DNA from: Pseudomonadota bacterium
GTDB taxonomy: Bacteria > Pseudomonadota > Gammaproteobacteria > Xanthomonadales > Xanthomonadaceae
DNA length: 64,000 nt
NCBI GenBank assembly: GCA_020161335.1
Contig: JAIUOJ010000001.1
Span: forward strand, 102,809-166,808
Direction: 5' to 3'
The position numbers and the translations under genes are program-made. This document shows, in pieces, positions 35,106-46,593 of this stretch. Each line of letters begins with the position of its first letter. The first letter of the stretch is position 1. The notes beneath the pieces are model-generated. The model ran no database searches. It was given only the letters and a program-made list of their open reading frames with translations, and was not told the origin of the DNA.

Positions 35106-36065
35106 TCAGCGCTCCGAATGCCCGCTGTCGTAGTAGTCGCGGCGGGCGAACAGGTCGGGCTGGATCAGGTCCATGAAGGCGCGTGCCTGCGGCGAGGGCA
35201 GCCGGCCCTTGCGCATCACCACGCCGTAGCTGCGCGCGGGGAAGAAGCGGTCGAGCGGGCGCGCGACGATGCGGCCGCGGTCGGCGTCGGTCAGGCAGAT
35301 CGACGACAGGATGCTGATGCCCATGCCCATCGCGACGTACTGCTTGATCACTTCCCAGCCGCCCACCTCCAGCGCCACGGTGTAGGGCACGCGGTTCTGC
35401 TGGAACACCAGGTCGACCAGGCGCCAGGTGATCTGGCGCTTGGGCGGCAGGATCAGCCCGTACTGGCCGATGTCGGCCAGGGTCAGGTCGGGCTTGTCCG
35501 CGAGCGGGTGGCCCAGCGGCATCACCAGGCGCTGCTCGAAGCGGTGCAGCGGCTCGTAGCTGAGGTCGCCGGGCACGTCCTGCATCGAGCCGACCACCAG
35601 GTCCACCGCGTCCGAGCGCAGCAGGTCGGTGCCGTCGGAGCTGACCGTGTTGTACAGGCTCAGGCGCACGTCGGCGTGGTGCTCGCGGAAGCGCTCCACG
35701 ATGCGCGGCAGCAGGTAGAGGATGGTCGAGCTGTTGGCGGCGATGTTGAGTTCGCCCGCGTCCAGGCCGGCGAGCTGGTTGCGGAAGGCGGTGGGCAGGG
35801 TGTCGATGCCTTCCACCAGTGGCCGCGCCAGTTCGTACAGCGCCTCGCCGGCACGGGTCGGCACCAGCCGGCGGCCGCTGCGCTCGAACAGCTTCTGGCC
35901 GAACTCCCGCTCCAGTGCCTGCAGCTGCAGGGTGATGGCCGGCTGGCTGACGAACAGCGCCTCGGCCGCGCGCGACACCGATCCCAGCCGCGCGGTCTGG
36001 CAAAACGCGCGCAGGGGCTTCAGGCGATCGGCCTTGTAGGCGAAGCGGGGCAGCGAATCCGCCAT
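35106..36065 (-). CDS. LysR-family transcriptional regulator adjacent to aceBA
   Basis: The 319-residue protein has an N-terminal helix-turn-helix (FCQTARLGSVSRAAEALFVSQPAITLQLQALEREFGQKLFERS) and a LysR substrate-binding domain. It is divergent from aceB with 125 bp between starts, and that gap holds an AT-rich promoter region. It is therefore a likely local regulator of the glyoxylate shunt, although the effector is not known. Start ATG 36065 (MADSLP) is chosen; 6 more residues are possible from an upstream ATG at 36083. Confidence 0.9.
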   Translation of the reverse strand: MADSLPRFAYKADRLKPLRAFCQTARLGSVSRAAEALFVSQPAITLQLQALEREFGQKLFERSGRRLVPTRAGEALYELARPLVEGIDTLPTAFRNQLAGLDAGELNIAANSSTILYLLPRIVERFREHHADVRLSLYNTVSSDGTDLLRSDAVDLVVGSMQDVPGDLSYEPLHRFEQRLVMPLGHPLADKPDLTLADIGQYGLILPPKRQITWRLVDLVFQQNRVPYTVALEVGGWEVIKQYVAMGMGISILSSICLTDADRGRIVARPLDRFFPARSYGVVMRKGRLPSPQARAFMDLIQPDLFARRDYYDSGHSER

Positions 36066-36073
36066 GGAAGCCC

Positions 36074-36140
36074 TTGTTTTCAAACAAATATAAGCAGAAC
36101 TAATGATTTACATTGAAAAAACTGGGTTGTCAAATAATCT
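36074..36140. promoter_or_regulatory. lysR/aceB divergent control region
   Basis: A 14-bp palindrome TTGTTTTCAAACAA (36074-36087) lies beside the LysR start and may be an operator. For aceB, TTGAAA (36113-36118), a 16-bp spacer and TAATCT (36135-36140) form a plausible promoter. The aceB start has AGGAG at 36178-36182, 8 bp before ATG. The stretch is much richer in A/T than its surroundings. Confidence 0.6.
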
Positions 36141-36190
36141 CCGGGGGAGGATGGTCCTGTTGCAACGCAACACCCACAGGAGCAGCCGCC

Positions 36191-37804
36191 ATGTCCGCCG
36201 TCCTCAAGGACACCCCCGTCGCCAGTGAAGGCATCCAGTTCCTGGCCGGCGCCCCCGCCGACCTGCTGGACCCGGCGGCGCAAGCCTTCCTCGCCGAGCT
36301 CCATCGCCGCTTCGAGCCGGCCCGCCAGGCGCGCCTAGCCGACCGTCGCCAGCGCCAGGCCGCGTTCGACGCCGGCGCGCTGCCGGACTTCCGCGACGAC
36401 ACCCGCGCGATCCGCGACGGCGACTGGCGCGTGGCCGCATTGCCGGCGGCGCTGCTCGACCGCCGCGTCGAGATCACCGGCCCGGTCGACCCGAAGATGG
36501 TGATCAACGCGCTGAACTCCGGCGCCAACTGCTACATGGCCGACTTCGAGGATTCGACGTCGCCGACCTGGGACAACCTGCTCACCGGCCAGCGCGCGCT
36601 GCGCGAGGCCATCGCCGGCACGCTGTCGTTCGAGGGAAACGGCAAGCGCTACGCACTCAAGCCCGAGCGCGAGCGCGCGGTGCTGATCGTGCGCCCGCGC
36701 GGCTGGCACCTGGACGAGAAGCACGTGCAGGTCGACGGCGAGCGCCTGTCGGCGTCGCTGTTCGACCTGGGCCTGTTCGCCTTCCACAACGCCCGCGCGC
36801 TGGCGGACAAGGACCGCGGCCCGTACTTCTACCTGCCCAAGCTGCAGTCGATGGACGAAGCGGCGCTGTGGCAGGACGTGCTGTCGTACGTCGAGTGCCT
36901 GCTGGGCCTGCCGCAGGGACAGATGAAGGTCACCGTGCTGATCGAGACGCTGCCGGCCGCGTTCGAGATGGACGAGATCCTGCATGCCCTGCGCGATCGC
37001 ATCGCCGGCCTCAACTGCGGCCGATGGGACTACATCTTTTCCTACATCAAGACCCTGCGCGCGCATCGCGACCGCGTGCTGCCCGAGCGCGCGCAGGTGA
37101 CGATGACGCAGCCGTTCCTGAAGGCGTACTCGGAGCTGCTGATCCAGACCTGCCATCGCCGCGGTGCGCATGCGATGGGCGGCATGGCGGCGCAGATCCC
37201 GATCGCCAACGATGCCGAGGCCAACGATCGGGCGCTGGCGCGGGTGCGCGCCGACAAGCTGCGCGAAGTCACCGCCGGGCATGACGGCACGTGGGTGGCG
37301 CACCCGGCGCTGATCCCGCTGGCAAGGCAGATCTTCGACGAACGCATGCCCGGGCCGCACCAGCACCATGTCGGCCGCGAGGAGGTGATCGTGGCGCGCG
37401 CCGACCTGCTGGCACCACCGCTGGGCACGATCACCCGCGCCGGCTTCGAGGGCAACGTCGAGGTCTGCGTGCGCTACCTCGCGGCGTGGCTCGACGGCAA
37501 CGGCTGCGTGCCGATCCACGGGATGATGGAGGACGCCGCCACCGCCGAGATCGCGCGCACCCAGCTGTGGCAGTGGCTGCATGCGGCCGATCGCGGCGGC
37601 ACGCCGCTGCACCTGCACGACGGCACCGAGATCGACGAGGCGCTGTTCGACCGCGTCCTGCTCAACCTGCCCTCGCGCCTGGCCGGCCAGCCGATGCCGG
37701 GCGCGGCGCGCGTGGCCGAGGCGATCGCGCTGCTCGAGGCGCTGACCCAACGCGACACGCTGGAGGCGTTCCTCACCCTGCCCGCCTACGAACGCATCGA
37801 CTGA
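36191..37804 (+). CDS. aceB: Malate synthase A
   Basis: The 537-residue enzyme condenses glyoxylate and acetyl-CoA to malate in the glyoxylate shunt. It is the standard length of the A-type enzyme (E. coli 533), not the longer G-type. Motifs include GPVDPKMVINALNSGANCYMADFEDSTSPTW, with the metal-binding Glu/Asp, and LNCGRWDYIFSYIKTLR, TMTQPFLKAYSELLIQTCHRRG and HAMGGMAAQIP. Start ATG 36191 follows a good Shine-Dalgarno. It is followed by aceA with 57 bp between and probably co-transcribed. Confidence 0.97.
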   Translation: MSAVLKDTPVASEGIQFLAGAPADLLDPAAQAFLAELHRRFEPARQARLADRRQRQAAFDAGALPDFRDDTRAIRDGDWRVAALPAALLDRRVEITGPVDPKMVINALNSGANCYMADFEDSTSPTWDNLLTGQRALREAIAGTLSFEGNGKRYALKPERERAVLIVRPRGWHLDEKHVQVDGERLSASLFDLGLFAFHNARALADKDRGPYFYLPKLQSMDEAALWQDVLSYVECLLGLPQGQMKVTVLIETLPAAFEMDEILHALRDRIAGLNCGRWDYIFSYIKTLRAHRDRVLPERAQVTMTQPFLKAYSELLIQTCHRRGAHAMGGMAAQIPIANDAEANDRALARVRADKLREVTAGHDGTWVAHPALIPLARQIFDERMPGPHQHHVGREEVIVARADLLAPPLGTITRAGFEGNVEVCVRYLAAWLDGNGCVPIHGMMEDAATAEIARTQLWQWLHAADRGGTPLHLHDGTEIDEALFDRVLLNLPSRLAGQPMPGAARVAEAIALLEALTQRDTLEAFLTLPAYERID

Positions 37805-37861
37805 TCCATCCCTTCCTTCCGGCGCAAGCGGCGCCACCCCCACGATTCCAGGAGTTCCACC

Positions 37862-39199
<1,338 letters not shown>

Positions 39200-39237
39200 C
39201 CGCGGCATCGCGTCGAAACACGCGTGGGAGGGAGGAT

Positions 39238-39265
39238 CGGCCGGGCATGTCCCGGCCGTTTCCTT
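39238..39265 (+). terminator. Intrinsic terminator after aceA
   Basis: An 8-bp stem (CGGCCGGG 39238-39245, CCCGGCCG 39251-39258) with a CATGT loop is followed by TTTCCTTTTCC. It lies 38 bp after the aceA stop and ends the aceBA transcript. Confidence 0.75.
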
Positions 39266-39393
39266 TTCCGGGGAGCCTCGTCGCGGCCGGGCATGCCCGC
39301 GCGCAATCCACGCTCGGGCCGTCATTCCCTCTGCGCGGAGGGTGACATTCGGTGGGAGTCGTCGTCCGTTCGCGAGATGCGTGCAGCGGGGCG

Positions 39394-40137
39394 CTACGGC
39401 TGGTCGTCCGCGGGGACGTTCGCCTCCAGCGGCACGCCGTTGGCCTTGAGCCAGGCGACCACGGCCTTGCGTTCGGCGAGCGCGCGGTCGTTGAGGATCG
39501 CGCGGTTGTAGCCGAAGTAGTACGACTGGAAGCTGGCGCCGCCGCCGTTCTTCGCCAGCGGCGACGCGCCCGCCTGCAGCAGCGCCAGGATCGCGCCACC
39601 GTGGTTGGTGCGCGCGGCGACGTGCAGCGGGGTGTCGCCGTTGAGGTCGGCGAGGTTCGGGTCGGCGCCGGCCTCGAGCAGGACGGCGTACTGCTTGGCA
39701 TCCGGCGACAGCAGCGCCTGCATCAGTGGCGTGGCGCCGGTGTGCGGGTTGCGAGCGTTGGCGTCGCCGCCGTGCGCCAGCACCGTGCGCAGCAGGTCGG
39801 CGTTGCCGGAGAACGCGGCGGCATGCACCGGGGTTTCGCCGGAGGGATCGGCGCGGTTGGGGTCGGCGCCGCCTTCAAGCAGCGCCTCGGCGCTTGCCTT
39901 GCGGCCTTGCTTGATCGCCGCCATCAGCAGCGTGCTGCCGTCGTTGCCGGGCGTGTCGGCGTCGATGCGCTCGAGCTGGCGGCGGACCTCGGCCGCATCG
40001 TCGCGCTGCACGGCGTCCGCGAGCGCGGACAGGTCGGGGCTGGAGAAGGCGTCGTTGCTCATGGATGGCCGGGCGCACCCTGCGGCGCAACAAAGGAGGA
40101 TCGCGGAGACGATGGCGGGAAGGCGCATGCGCGCCAT
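39394..40137 (-). CDS. Ankyrin-repeat lipoprotein, candidate immunity protein
   Basis: The 247-residue product has a lipoprotein signal (MRLPAIVSAILLCCAAGC) and ankyrin repeats, e.g. GSTLLMAAIKQGRKASAEALLEGGADPNRADPSGETPVHAAAFSGNADLLRTVLAHGGDANA. Ankyrins bind proteins, so a periplasmic anchored ankyrin domain could hold a partner. It lies 52 bp after a lipase-fold gene on the same strand. That order (toxin then immunity protein) is common for type VI and type IV lipase effectors, where ankyrin or lipoprotein immunity proteins are known. Starts at 40128 or 40152 are alternatives. Confidence 0.75.
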   Translation of the reverse strand: MARMRLPAIVSAILLCCAAGCARPSMSNDAFSSPDLSALADAVQRDDAAEVRRQLERIDADTPGNDGSTLLMAAIKQGRKASAEALLEGGADPNRADPSGETPVHAAAFSGNADLLRTVLAHGGDANARNPHTGATPLMQALLSPDAKQYAVLLEAGADPNLADLNGDTPLHVAARTNHGGAILALLQAGASPLAKNGGGASFQSYYFGYNRAILNDRALAERKAVVAWLKANGVPLEANVPADDQP

Positions 40138-40189
40138 TTCAGTGCCGATCATAGCCGGATGCAAGCCGGAGCCCGGACGGCGCTTGGAC

Positions 40190-41773
40190 TCAGCGGCCGA
40201 ACAGGCCGCCAATGAAGTTGCCCGCGCCGCTGGCGATGTCGGTCACGCCCTGCGCCACCCAGCCGGCACCATCGGCCAGCGTCTCGACGACCTGTCCACC
40301 GGCATCGGCCACGAACTCCACGGTATCGCCGCCGTAGTCGATCGCGCCACCCAGCACCGCGCCGCCCCAGCTACCGACGTTCTCGCGCACGTGGTTCGCG
40401 GCCAGGTCGGCATAGCGATCGACGGTGTCACCGGTGGAGTTGAACGCGCCCTCCAGGAAGTCGCCGGCGAGGCTGGCGCCGCCCTGCACGTATTGGCCGC
40501 TGGCGAATTCGTTCGCCTTCACGGCCTCGACGTCGGCGGCGAAGTCATGCGTATTGCGCGCGAAGTCGTCCTTCAGCTGGTCCGGCAGCAGGTTCTGCAC
40601 GTCGCGGCCGAAATTGGACGGGTTCTCGTATCCGGCCTGCCACGGTTGCTGTTCGATCATGGCGTTGGTCAGCGCGGTCGGGCTGTGGCTGATCGCGGCG
40701 TAGCCGAGGTTGCCGGCCAGGTTGGCGCCGCCGGTCAGGAGGCCAGTCACCGGGTTGAGCGGCAGGAACGGGGTGTGCCGTCCGATCTCCACCGCGGTGT
40801 TGATCTGCGCGCTCTGTCCGGGCGTGAAGCCTTCCTGCGGCCCGTAGTTCGTGAACATGTTGTGCTCGTCGGCGGCCGCAGGCGCGACCACGATCTGCGT
40901 GCCGAGTGCGTCGGGGGCGACGATGCCGGTGATCCAGCTGTCCTGCGCATTGGTCAGCGCGTCGCTCGACAGCGAATAGGCACGGATCTGGCCGCCCTCG
41001 GCGAGGTCGCGCGCGCGCTGCGGGTCGATGCCCATGCGGTCCCAGGTGTTGGGATGGATGCCCGAGGCGTCGAAGGTGACCGCCGGCACGCCGCTCGCCA
41101 GCGAGCCGACCGTGGCCAGGCCGCCGCCCTGCGAATGGCCGGTGATCGCGAGGTTGCTGGATTCGCCGCCCGGTGCGTTGCCGAACACGCGCGCGAACTC
41201 GACCGCGGTGTTGACGGCGGTCACGCTGAACTTGTCGCCGTCGGGGGTCTCGAAGCCGAGGCCCTGGCTGAAGTTGTTGTCCCAGTCCGGGCCGCCCTCG
41301 GCGGTGCCGCGATAGGACAGCACGTAGTTGCCGTTGCCGTCGGTGTAGACCTCGGCACGGAACTCCTGGGCATTGGTCTGCACGCAGTCGTTGGCGCCGA
41401 GGAAGGTCAGCCGCCAGGCCTGGACCTGCTCGGCGGACGCGGGCTGACCCGGGGGGCCGAGCAGGGTGGCGAGCTGGTCGTTGGACACGCTGTTCCAGCC
41501 CACCGGCGGACCGCCGCGCGTGTTGTACACGGCGGTGGCCAGCTGCGAGAGGGTGACGTCGAACGGCTGGGCCTGGGTGCCGCTGGCCGCGTCGCGGAGC
41601 GTGCTGCCGGCGGGAAGGGCGTAGCCCGGCCCGAGGTCCACCGACGGCTGGGTCGGTTCGCGGGGGGCCTCGCACCGCGGCGCCGTCGTGGGCGAGGGCC
41701 GATCGGACTGCAGGAAGCTCGTGGGCGGGAAATCCGCCTGCGGACGGGTGCCGACGCCATCGGTGAAGCTCAT
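40190..41773 (-). CDS. Lipase/alpha-beta hydrolase-fold protein, candidate effector
   Basis: The 527-residue product lacks a signal peptide. It has the nucleophile elbow TGHSQGGGLA with Ser214, as in class 3 lipases and phospholipases, and RGTAEGGPDWDNNFSQ upstream. A second half (residues 330-527) is Gly/Ala-rich and amphipathic with GGAVLGGAIDYGG and GNFIGGLFGR, which may insert in membranes. Its partner is the ankyrin lipoprotein next in line. The lack of export signal together with a periplasmic immunity-like partner suggests delivery by a contact secretion system. I do not see a clear XVIPCD domain or a PAAR/VgrG gene. The effector role is inference. Confidence 0.8.
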   Translation of the reverse strand: MSFTDGVGTRPQADFPPTSFLQSDRPSPTTAPRCEAPREPTQPSVDLGPGYALPAGSTLRDAASGTQAQPFDVTLSQLATAVYNTRGGPPVGWNSVSNDQLATLLGPPGQPASAEQVQAWRLTFLGANDCVQTNAQEFRAEVYTDGNGNYVLSYRGTAEGGPDWDNNFSQGLGFETPDGDKFSVTAVNTAVEFARVFGNAPGGESSNLAITGHSQGGGLATVGSLASGVPAVTFDASGIHPNTWDRMGIDPQRARDLAEGGQIRAYSLSSDALTNAQDSWITGIVAPDALGTQIVVAPAAADEHNMFTNYGPQEGFTPGQSAQINTAVEIGRHTPFLPLNPVTGLLTGGANLAGNLGYAAISHSPTALTNAMIEQQPWQAGYENPSNFGRDVQNLLPDQLKDDFARNTHDFAADVEAVKANEFASGQYVQGGASLAGDFLEGAFNSTGDTVDRYADLAANHVRENVGSWGGAVLGGAIDYGGDTVEFVADAGGQVVETLADGAGWVAQGVTDIASGAGNFIGGLFGR

Positions 41774-41967
41774 GTTCGACTCCGGGCGGAGTTGCATCCA
41801 GATGCCGATCTCAACAGGCGGCCGGGCCGGCCACAACCGGGGCGTACCCTAGGGCCTGCGAATGCGGGTCGCCCATGTCGGAGGGCGTTCCGAGGGCCGC
41901 CAGAAGGGGTGCCCGGGTGCGACAGGCGCTATCGTGGCCCATCCCCGGAACCCGGACCCGCGACCCG

Positions 41968-43686
<1,719 letters not shown>

Positions 43687-43745
43687 GTCACGCCAGGCTC
43701 AGCGGCAAGGCCGCTATGCTGTCGCCTCACGCAAGGAAGACCCCG

Positions 43746-44795
43746 ATGACCCTCCGCCTGCTGCTCCTCGTGCTGCTCGCCAGCGTCGCCACCGCCCACG
43801 CCCAGGACTGGGACGAGGAGGACATCGATCCGCAGGTGGCGGCGCAGATGCAGGCGCAGGCCGAGGCGCACCGCCTGCATGCGCAGCGCGTCGCGCAGGC
43901 GCTGGCGGCGACGGGCCGCGCGCGCGAACTGGCGCTGGCGGCGCTGTTGCGCCGAAGCACGAGCGTAGCGACGGAGGGTGGCGTGCCTCCGCCGGGCGAT
44001 GCGCCCTCGCGGCGCACGGCCGGCGATGCGCAGGCGGATGCCTGGCTGCGGGCCGCCGCAGCGAAGGCGGGCAGCGACGTCCTCGCCAACCAGCTGGTCG
44101 CCGCGGCGGCGGAAGACGGTCCGCTGCGTCGCGAGGCCGCGCAGCGCTGGCAGGCCGCGGAGCCGGGGAACCTCGTCCCGCTGCTGTCCATGGACCTGCC
44201 GGCGGACGCGCTGCTGGCCGACGCGCGTCGCGCGGAAGACGCCGACGTGCATCTCTACGCAGGCGTGCGCTGGACGCGCGCCGCGCTGGCCCGGCACCCG
44301 CCGACGGTGGCCGAACAACGCGTGCTGGCCGGCGGCGAACAAGCCTTCCTCGTCGACGAAGCGGCGACCCTGTTCGCCACCGCGCTGTGGAATGCATCCG
44401 CGATGCCGACCTACCATGCGCTGGCGCAGGCCTGTCGCGGCACCGCCCTGCGCGCGTCGCCGGCGCGCGCTGCCGACTGCCGCCATGTCGCCACCGTACT
44501 CGCGGATCGTTCCGACAACCTGCTGGGCGCGCGCGTGGGCCTGTCGATGCTGGCCGAAGTGGCCGACCGCGGGCCCGAACGTGCCGGCGTCGAGGCGCGC
44601 CAGCGGCGCATGGACTGGCAGATGCAGCAATGGGGACGGCTGGCGTCGCAGCAGCCACGCGATGGCGCGGCGCAGTTCATGCAGCTGCTCGAGGATCCGG
44701 TGGTCCGGACCGAACGCGACCTGCTCGAGCGCGTCCTGCGCGCAGGCGGCGTGTCGCCGGAACCGCCGCCGGGCTGGCGTCCGCCGCGGGACTGA
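43746..44795 (+). CDS. Exported helical protein of unknown function
   Basis: The 349-residue product has a signal peptide (MTLRLLLLVLLASVATAHAQ). The mature protein is Ala/Arg/Leu-rich and mostly helical (e.g. MQAQAEAHRLHAQRVAQALAATGRARELALAALLRR), reminiscent of tetratricopeptide-like superhelices but without clear repeats. Three cysteines occur (ALAQACRG, ADCRHVATV). No family was recognised. Start ATG 43746 is preferred to 43716 because the signal begins there. It follows ggt at 59 bp and may be co-transcribed. Confidence 0.6.
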   Translation: MTLRLLLLVLLASVATAHAQDWDEEDIDPQVAAQMQAQAEAHRLHAQRVAQALAATGRARELALAALLRRSTSVATEGGVPPPGDAPSRRTAGDAQADAWLRAAAAKAGSDVLANQLVAAAAEDGPLRREAAQRWQAAEPGNLVPLLSMDLPADALLADARRAEDADVHLYAGVRWTRAALARHPPTVAEQRVLAGGEQAFLVDEAATLFATALWNASAMPTYHALAQACRGTALRASPARAADCRHVATVLADRSDNLLGARVGLSMLAEVADRGPERAGVEARQRRMDWQMQQWGRLASQQPRDGAAQFMQLLEDPVVRTERDLLERVLRAGGVSPEPPPGWRPPRD

Positions 44796-44799
44796 GGCC

Positions 44800-45234
44800 T
44801 CAGCCGCCGGCGCCGAAGCGCAGGCCTTCCACCAGCGGGGTCCATTCCGACAGCAGCGCTTCCGATGGCGCACGCACCACGATGTGCGCCTCGCGTCCGC
44901 CGCCCAGCCTGAGCAGGGTCTCGCGGATCACGAGGTCCGGGCGGAAGGCGTCGCCGCCGCGATACCAGCGGATCTTGCGGCCATCGATGGCGCCGCGACC
45001 GGCGGCGAGCGCGTTGTCCGGGCGGAACGGCAACGCCTTGCCGAGCACGACCGAAAAGCGTTCGCCGCCGTCGTCGGCCAGCGCCTTGCAGAACACCATG
45101 CCGGGCACGTCGCGCTGTTCCCAGCGCAGCCCGCTCCCGTCCGGGAGCTGCGGACAGCCGTCGTCGGCGCGCGCGGCGGGCGTGCAGGCCAGCAGCGCGG
45201 CGGTCAGGCAGGCAAGCGCGAGCAGTCGCGGCAT
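44800..45234 (-). CDS. Exported or lipoprotein-like protein of unknown function
   Basis: The 144-residue product has a hydrophobic signal (MPRLLALACLTAALLACTPAARA). It can be read either as a lipoprotein (LLAC) or as a cleaved signal before ADDGCPQ. The mature part has two cysteines (GCPQLPDG and MVFCKALADD) and is beta-rich. No family is recognised. It stands alone and converges with the gene ending at 44795 (4 bp apart). Confidence 0.55.
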   Translation of the reverse strand: MPRLLALACLTAALLACTPAARADDGCPQLPDGSGLRWEQRDVPGMVFCKALADDGGERFSVVLGKALPFRPDNALAAGRGAIDGRKIRWYRGGDAFRPDLVIRETLLRLGGGREAHIVVRAPSEALLSEWTPLVEGLRFGAGG

Positions 45235-45345
45235 CTTCGCATCCTCCCAAATGCGTCGAGCGAGCGGATCCGTCCGATGGCGTCGATATCCCCGGGGCCA
45301 CCTTAAGCGGCGGCGGCCACCGGCGCAAATCCACGGCGGCGCGGC

Positions 45346-46593
45346 CTATTCGTGGCGCAGCGCCGCAATCGGATCGAGCTGCGCCGCCTGTCGCGCCGGA
45401 TACACCCCGAACGCGAGGCCCACCAGCGCGCAGAACGTCGCCGACAGCAGGATCGGCACCGGCGCCCATGCCACCTGCCAGCCGGCGAACGTGGCGATGA
45501 GGTAGGCCAGCACGCCGCCGAACACCAGGCCCAGCAGCGCACCGGAAATGCAGATCACGCTGGCCTCGCGCAGGAACTGCGCGATCACGTCGCGCTTGCG
45601 CGCGCCCAGTGCGCGCAGCAGGCCGATCTCGCGGCGCCGCTCCAGCACGTTGGCCAGCATGATGTTCATGATGCCGATGCCGCCCACCACCAGGCTGATC
45701 ACCGCGATCGCGCCCATCACCACCTGGAAGATGCGCTGGGTCTGCTGGTGCTGCTGGAACAGCTGCTGCGGCACCACCAGCTGGTAATCGGCGATGCCGG
45801 CATGGCGCTGGTCGAGTACCGCCGACAGCACGCCTGCGCCCGCGGCGAGCTGGGTCGGCGCGTCGAGGCGCAGCAGGAAGCGGTCGATCTCGTCCTCCTG
45901 CGGCTGGAAGCGGAAGCGCGCCCGCGCGCTGGCCAGCGGCACGTAGATGCGGTTGCTTTCCGAGCCCAGCTGCACGCCCTCGAAATCCTCCTTGCCGAGG
46001 TCGCGGTCGGTGAGCACGCCCACCACGTCCAGCCACACGTGGTTGACCTTGACCAACTGGCCGACCGGGTCGACGCCGGGGAACAGGTTGGCCGCGGCCT
46101 GGTGACCGAGGACCGCCACCGGCGCCAGCGTGGCTTCGTCCTCGGCGTTGAGCGCGCGGCCCGCGGCCACCTGCAGCGAGGACAGCTCGAACCAGTCGGC
46201 GCTGATGCCGCTGGCCTGCGCGTCGCTGCGGCCGGTGTCGCTGAACACGGTGTGGGTGCGGATGCGCTTCTCGGCGGCGAACTTGTCCGCGCCCGGCACC
46301 ACCGCCAGCGCGGCGTGCGCGTCGGCCACGCTCAGGCCGAGGCTGCGCGCGCGCGACTCCTTCAGCGTCGCCTCGTCCTGCGGCTTCACCTCGGCAATCA
46401 GGTTGCGCAGGCCAAGGCTTTCCACCAGGCGCAGCGCTTCGCGCTTGCTGCCTTCGCCGACCGCCTGCATCGCCACGATCGCGCCGACGCCGAAGATCAG
46501 GCCGAGCAGGGTCAGCAACGTGCGCAGGCGGCGACGCCACAGTTCCTCGACCGCCTCGCGCCACACCGGCGGCAGTTTCGAGATCCAGCTCAT
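45346..46593 (-). CDS. MacB-type ABC transporter permease (FtsX-like)
   Basis: The 415-residue permease has the MacB layout. One N-terminal helix (RTLLTLLGLIFGVGAIVAMQAV, about 23-45) precedes a large periplasmic core (about 50-285), and three helices follow at the end (VVMGAIAVISLVVGGIGIMNIMLANVLERRREIGLLRALGARKRDVIAQF, then two more). The core includes DVVGVLTDRDLGKEDFEGVQLGS. MacB-like transporters move lipoproteins, peptides or toxins across the envelope through a periplasmic adaptor. It is the last gene of the operon, and its ATG overlaps the stop of the adaptor before it. Confidence 0.9.
   Translation of the reverse strand: MSWISKLPPVWREAVEELWRRRLRTLLTLLGLIFGVGAIVAMQAVGEGSKREALRLVESLGLRNLIAEVKPQDEATLKESRARSLGLSVADAHAALAVVPGADKFAAEKRIRTHTVFSDTGRSDAQASGISADWFELSSLQVAAGRALNAEDEATLAPVAVLGHQAAANLFPGVDPVGQLVKVNHVWLDVVGVLTDRDLGKEDFEGVQLGSESNRIYVPLASARARFRFQPQEDEIDRFLLRLDAPTQLAAGAGVLSAVLDQRHAGIADYQLVVPQQLFQQHQQTQRIFQVVMGAIAVISLVVGGIGIMNIMLANVLERRREIGLLRALGARKRDVIAQFLREASVICISGALLGLVFGGVLAYLIATFAGWQVAWAPVPILLSATFCALVGLAFGVYPARQAAQLDPIAALRHE

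Noticed and set aside
40190..41773. XVIPCD type IV secretion tag at the C-terminus of the lipase
   Set aside because: I could not find the typical conserved C-terminal motifs or Gln-rich tail; the end is Gly/Ala-rich and hydrophobic. No secretion system could be assigned.
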